Part shown: in pieces, positions 60,984 through 64,000 of the stretch
Numbering within the stretch: the first letter of the stretch is position 1
How the letters are laid out: every line of letters begins with the position of its first letter
Origin: Micropruina sonneratiae
GTDB taxonomy: Bacteria > Actinomycetota > Actinomycetes > Propionibacteriales > Propionibacteriaceae
Direction: 5' to 3'
Assembly (NCBI RefSeq): GCF_025972045.1
Contig: NZ_JAPDHX010000001.1
Coordinates: 662,787-726,786, forward strand
Length of the DNA stretch: 64,000 nt
The notes under the pieces: generated by a model
Seen by the model: the letters and a program-made list of their open reading frames with translations, nothing else
The model's database searches: none
Told to the model about the DNA's origin: nothing
Made by a program: the position numbers and the translations under genes

Positions 60984-62356
60984 GCGGCAAGGCCGGCCGG
61001 CAATGGCTGACGATCGGCCTGATGATGTGCGTGATGGCGATCTCGTTCGAGTCCTACGCCGTCCTCACCGCCATGCCCGCCGCCGCCCGTGACCTCGGCA
61101 ACGTGGGGCTCTACGCCTGGACCTTCACCGCCTTCGTCATCGCGATGACGTTCAGCATCGTCGCGTCCGGGCAGTTCAGCGACCGGTACGGGCCGATCCA
61201 ACCGATGATGTGGGGCTTCGGCATCTTCGCCGCGGGCCTGGTGCTCGCGGCCCTGGCCCCCACCATGTGGGTGCTGCTGCTGGCCCGGTTCACCCAGGGC
61301 CTCGGCGCCGGCACGATGAACGTGGCGGTGATGGTGCTGATAGCCCGGGCCTACGACGAGGCGTCCAGGGCCAAGCTGATGATGTGGTTCTCGGCCTGCT
61401 GGATGGTGCCCGCGTTCGTCGGGCCGCCGCTGGCCGGCTGGATCGTGCAGGTCAGTTCGTGGCATTTCGTGTTCTGGTCGGTGCTGCCGGTGATGGCGAT
61501 CGGCGGAGCCCTGGTGCTGCGGCCGCTGCGCAACATCGAGCTGGCGCCCGAGGAGCCGCACGAACTCAAGAAGCGGCTGATGCTGCTGGCGGCGGCCGTC
61601 GCCGCGGGGCTGGCGCTGATCCAGTGGGCGGGCCAGCGGCTCGACCTGTGGTCGGCGCTGTGGGCCGCCGCCGGACTTGCGGCCATCGTGTTCGGCCTGC
61701 CGCCGCTGATGCCCAAGTCGATCGACTGGTCCGGACGCGGAATCGCGGGCGTGGTCGGCGCCCGGCTGTTCAGCGCCGGCGCCTTCTTCGGCGCCCAGTC
61801 CTTCCTCACCCTGATGCTGATCGATGAGCGCGGCCTCGACGCGGTGTTCACCGGTATCACCCTCACCATCGGTTCGATCGGCTGGATGACCGGCGCGCTG
61901 CTGCAGTCGCAGTCGTGGCTGTCGTGGCGCCGCGACCAGATGATCATCGTCGGTGTGGCCGGCATCGCGGCGGGCATCGCCCTGCTGGCGGTGACCGCCT
62001 ACCTGCCGGAGAGCTGGATCGGCCTGGTGATGATCGCCTGGATCATCGCCGGCTTCGGCATGGGCCTGCAGAACCCGAGCACCTCGCTGGCCGTGATGCA
62101 GCTCTCCGATGACGACGAGCTGGGCCGCAACACCTCGTCGCTGCAGGTCGGCGAGTCGTTGGGCAGCAGCCTGTTCACCGGCCTGGCCGGTGCCTGGTTC
62201 GCCCGCTTCCACGACACCGCCTCGGCGCCGTTCACCTTCGGTGGTGTGATGGTGATGATGGTGCTGGTCGGCCTGGTCGCGGTGCTGCTCGCCTTCCGGA
62301 TCGGTCCAGTGGCCAACCGTTCCTCGGACGATCCCGCGGTCCAGACGCCGGGTTGA
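60980..62356 (+). CDS. MFS multidrug-type exporter
   Basis: 458 aa with about 12-14 membrane helices. The motif-A-like SGQFSDRYGPIQPMM follows helix 2 and the family motif RFTQGLGAGTMNVAVMVL lies in helix 4. ATG at 60980 has GGAAGAGG at 6 bases; an in-frame GTG at 60974 has none. The next gene is a MarR regulator with overlapping start (TGATG), so this is probably a substrate-induced efflux pair. Confidence 0.88.
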   Translation: MSGKAGRQWLTIGLMMCVMAISFESYAVLTAMPAAARDLGNVGLYAWTFTAFVIAMTFSIVASGQFSDRYGPIQPMMWGFGIFAAGLVLAALAPTMWVLLLARFTQGLGAGTMNVAVMVLIARAYDEASRAKLMMWFSACWMVPAFVGPPLAGWIVQVSSWHFVFWSVLPVMAIGGALVLRPLRNIELAPEEPHELKKRLMLLAAAVAAGLALIQWAGQRLDLWSALWAAAGLAAIVFGLPPLMPKSIDWSGRGIAGVVGARLFSAGAFFGAQSFLTLMLIDERGLDAVFTGITLTIGSIGWMTGALLQSQSWLSWRRDQMIIVGVAGIAAGIALLAVTAYLPESWIGLVMIAWIIAGFGMGLQNPSTSLAVMQLSDDDELGRNTSSLQVGESLGSSLFTGLAGAWFARFHDTASAPFTFGGVMVMMVLVGLVAVLLAFRIGPVANRSSDDPAVQTPG

Positions 62357-62853
62357 TGGACGAGGTCGACCGGATCATCGCCGCCTGGGAGGTCGAGACC
62401 CCCGGGCTGGACACCGAGCCACTGGCGGTGCTGTCGAGGGTGAGCCGACTGGCCCGGCATCTCGACCTGGCCCGGAAGCGCTGCTTCGCCGCCCACGGCC
62501 TGGAGATCTGGGAGTTCGACGTGCTGGCCTCGCTGCGCCGCGAAGGGGCGCCCTACGAGTTGTCCCCGGGCGAGCTGATCCATCAGACTCTGTCCACCAG
62601 TGCCACCATGACCAACCGGATCGATCGGCTCGCCGGCCGGGGGCTGGTCGAACGCCAGGTCAACCCCGATGACCGGCGGAGCGTGCGGGTGAGGCTGACC
62701 CCGTCCGGTTCTGCCCTGGTCGGCGCCGCTCTGGTCGATCTGATCGACTACGAACGCGGCGTGCTGGAGCCGCTGAACCCGTTCACCCGCCGACAATTGA
62801 CCGGCTCGCTGCGCACGTTGCTGGCCAGCTTCGAGGCGTCCGGCGACGACTAG
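62356..62853 (+). CDS. MarR-family transcriptional regulator
   Basis: 165 aa. The winged helix lies at about residues 50-115: FDVLASLRREGAPYELSPGEL, then STSATMTNRIDRLAGRGLVER and the wing DDRRSVRVRLTPSG. It is a dimeric repressor type that senses small aromatic or phenolic ligands. The ATG at 62356 overlaps the MFS stop by one base, so it likely regulates its own operon. An in-frame TTG at 62353 is the other possible start. Confidence 0.9.
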   Translation: MDEVDRIIAAWEVETPGLDTEPLAVLSRVSRLARHLDLARKRCFAAHGLEIWEFDVLASLRREGAPYELSPGELIHQTLSTSATMTNRIDRLAGRGLVERQVNPDDRRSVRVRLTPSGSALVGAALVDLIDYERGVLEPLNPFTRRQLTGSLRTLLASFEASGDD

Positions 62854-62949
62854 CGATGTGACGGCCCGGACGCGGCGGGGCGCACCTGCCCGCCACCCGC
62901 TTCGTCCCCTAGGGTGAGGGCGTCCGAACGAGCGGCAAGGATCCCGACC

Positions 62950-64000
62950 ATGGCGTTGTCCAACCCGTACCTGGCCGAGCTGGCCGCCGAGTTCGGCATC
63001 GCCACGGAGTTCTGGGACTGGAAGGGCCGGCTCACCGAGATCCCCGACGAGACCGTGATCGCCGTGCTGGCGGCGATGGAGATCGACGCCTCGGACGAGG
63101 CCGCCGCCGCCGCGGCCGTGCGTGAACTCAGGCTGCAGCCCTGGCGCCGGGCGCTGCCGCCGTGCACCGTGATGCAGCAGGGCCGTCCCGAGGTGCTGCG
63201 GGTGCATGTGCCCGACGGCGCGGCCGCGGACGTCTACGTCCGGCTCGAGGACGGCGGCGGGCGAACCCTGCGCCAGCTGATCAACGACGAGCCCGCGCGC
63301 GAGGTCGACGGGGTGATGATCGGCGAGGCGAGTTTCGAGCTGCCCGACGACCTGCCGATCGGGTACCACCGGGTCGGCTGCCGAACCGAGCAGTGGCGGG
63401 CCGAGGAGACGCTGATCGTCACCCCGCACTTCCTCGGCTTCCCGCCCACGATGGGCAACAAGCGGGTCTGGGGCTACGCCACTCAGCTGTACAGCGTCCG
63501 CTCTGCCGAATCGTGGGGGATCGGCGACCTGGCCGACCTGGCCGACGTGGCCACCTGGTCGGCGACCCAGCAGTTCGCGTCCTACGTGCTGGTCAACCCG
63601 CTGCACGCGGCCGAGCCGATGACCCCGCTGGAGCCGTCGCCCTACCTGCCCACGTCACGCCGCTACGTGAACCCGATCTACATCCGGCCCGAGGCGATCG
63701 CCGAATACGCCGGGCTCGACCAGCGGCAACGCCACAAGGTCGCCCAGTTGCACAACGGGCTGGCCCGCACGCTGGCGGACGAGCCGCTGATCGACCGCAA
63801 CACCGTGTGGGACGCGAAGCTGTCGGCGCTGAAGGTGATCTTCGATGCCGGGCTCAAACCCACCCGGCTGATGAGCCTCAACGACTTCGTCCGCAAGGAG
63901 GGGCGCCCGCTGTCGCAGTTCGCCACCTGGTGCGCGCTGGTCAACGTCCACGGGCTGAACTGGCGGGAATGGCCGGCCGAGCTGCGGCGTCCGTCCTCAC
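62950..64000 (+). CDS. malQ: 4-alpha-glucanotransferase, 3' end cut by window
   Basis: The first 350 codons of a GH77 amylomaltase are present with no stop. An N-terminal domain of about 140 residues precedes the catalytic barrel, whose start is clear: RVWGYATQLYSVRSAESWG, then GDLADL, NPLHAAEP and SPYLPTSRRYVNPIYI. The family rearranges maltodextrins in glycogen and maltose metabolism. AAGGAT is 7 bases before the ATG at 62950, and a TAGGGT at 62910-62915 could be its -10 box with a leader of about 28 bases. The catalytic residues lie beyond the window. Confidence 0.93.
   Translation, partial: MALSNPYLAELAAEFGIATEFWDWKGRLTEIPDETVIAVLAAMEIDASDEAAAAAAVRELRLQPWRRALPPCTVMQQGRPEVLRVHVPDGAAADVYVRLEDGGGRTLRQLINDEPAREVDGVMIGEASFELPDDLPIGYHRVGCRTEQWRAEETLIVTPHFLGFPPTMGNKRVWGYATQLYSVRSAESWGIGDLADLADVATWSATQQFASYVLVNPLHAAEPMTPLEPSPYLPTSRRYVNPIYIRPEAIAEYAGLDQRQRHKVAQLHNGLARTLADEPLIDRNTVWDAKLSALKVIFDAGLKPTRLMSLNDFVRKEGRPLSQFATWCALVNVHGLNWREWPAELRRPSS

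Noticed and set aside
59858-62212. 784-codon minus-strand open frame opposite pabB and the MFS gene
   Set aside because: Low-complexity antisense composition (His/Gln/Gly/Arg) over two well-supported genes.

Overview
The window is about 70% GC and almost fully coded. It comes from an actinobacterium: it has a WhiB regulator, a decaprenyl-phosphate phosphoribosyltransferase-type UbiA protein, DUF3039, DUF3499 and DUF5719 proteins, a 13E12-type HNH protein, and an acyl-CoA carboxylase with a small epsilon subunit. MeaB and the propionyl-CoA-type carboxylase would suit a relative of the Propionibacteriales, but the genus cannot be fixed from sequence alone. The window starts in a 53-base poly-C run that looks like a contig edge and ends inside malQ. 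No rRNA, tRNA, CRISPR array, insertion sequence or prophage was recognised.

Region by region. 0.2-2.4 kb: meaB and a phosphotransferase whose active-site loop has been expanded by a palindromic repeat plus a 21-bp tandem repeat. 2.6-8.4 kb: a BMP-type nucleoside ABC importer (binding lipoprotein, ATPase, two permeases) followed by cytidine deaminase. 8.4-15.6 kb: a divergent MocR regulator/YczE pair, a Pit phosphate transporter, metG, a sulfotransferase and a small kinase. 15.7-19.1 kb: a TetR-controlled DUF2871-MFS-HsmA operon and a methyltransferase remnant. 19.2-29 kb: phosphosugar mutase and purine nucleoside phosphorylase, an LpdA-like quinone reductase, envelope proteins, and the accA-accE-accB carboxylase genes. 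29-35.8 kb: CorA, a short-chain dehydrogenase, a Clp-fold proteinase, UbiA, Maf, DUF937 and biotin ligase. 35.9-41.8 kb: membrane proteins, a broken ClC channel gene, a DinB-like protein, an MFS transporter, a hydrolase lacking its serine, PH-domain and GtrA proteins, and a peptidase E-like protein. 41.9-56.6 kb: purK-purE, an LCP cell-wall ligase, manC, whiB, a very large glycosyltransferase, DUF5719, and a manB-Trm112-SIS operon. 56.6-64 kb: a second copy of the palindromic repeat, an HNH protein, gene fragments, aroQ, a SixA-like phosphatase, a pabB-type gene, an MFS/MarR efflux pair and malQ.

The genes fit together as (i) nucleoside salvage (importer, cdd, PNP, phosphosugar mutase), (ii) biotin-dependent acyl-CoA carboxylation (accA/B/E with birA, linked to the methylmalonyl-CoA route through meaB), and (iii) envelope polysaccharide supply (manC, manB, SIS isomerase, GT2, LCP, UbiA, GtrA). 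Gene content and approximate order from purine nucleoside phosphorylase to manB recall the Mycobacterium tuberculosis Rv3255-Rv3308 neighbourhood (recalled, not computed).

The strongest window-wide signal is promoter architecture. At 28 genes a TAnnnT-like -10 hexamer lies only 6-8 bases before the start codon, usually without a Shine-Dalgarno sequence. This implies widespread leaderless transcription. One divergent pair uses a 10-bp palindrome as two overlapping -10 boxes.
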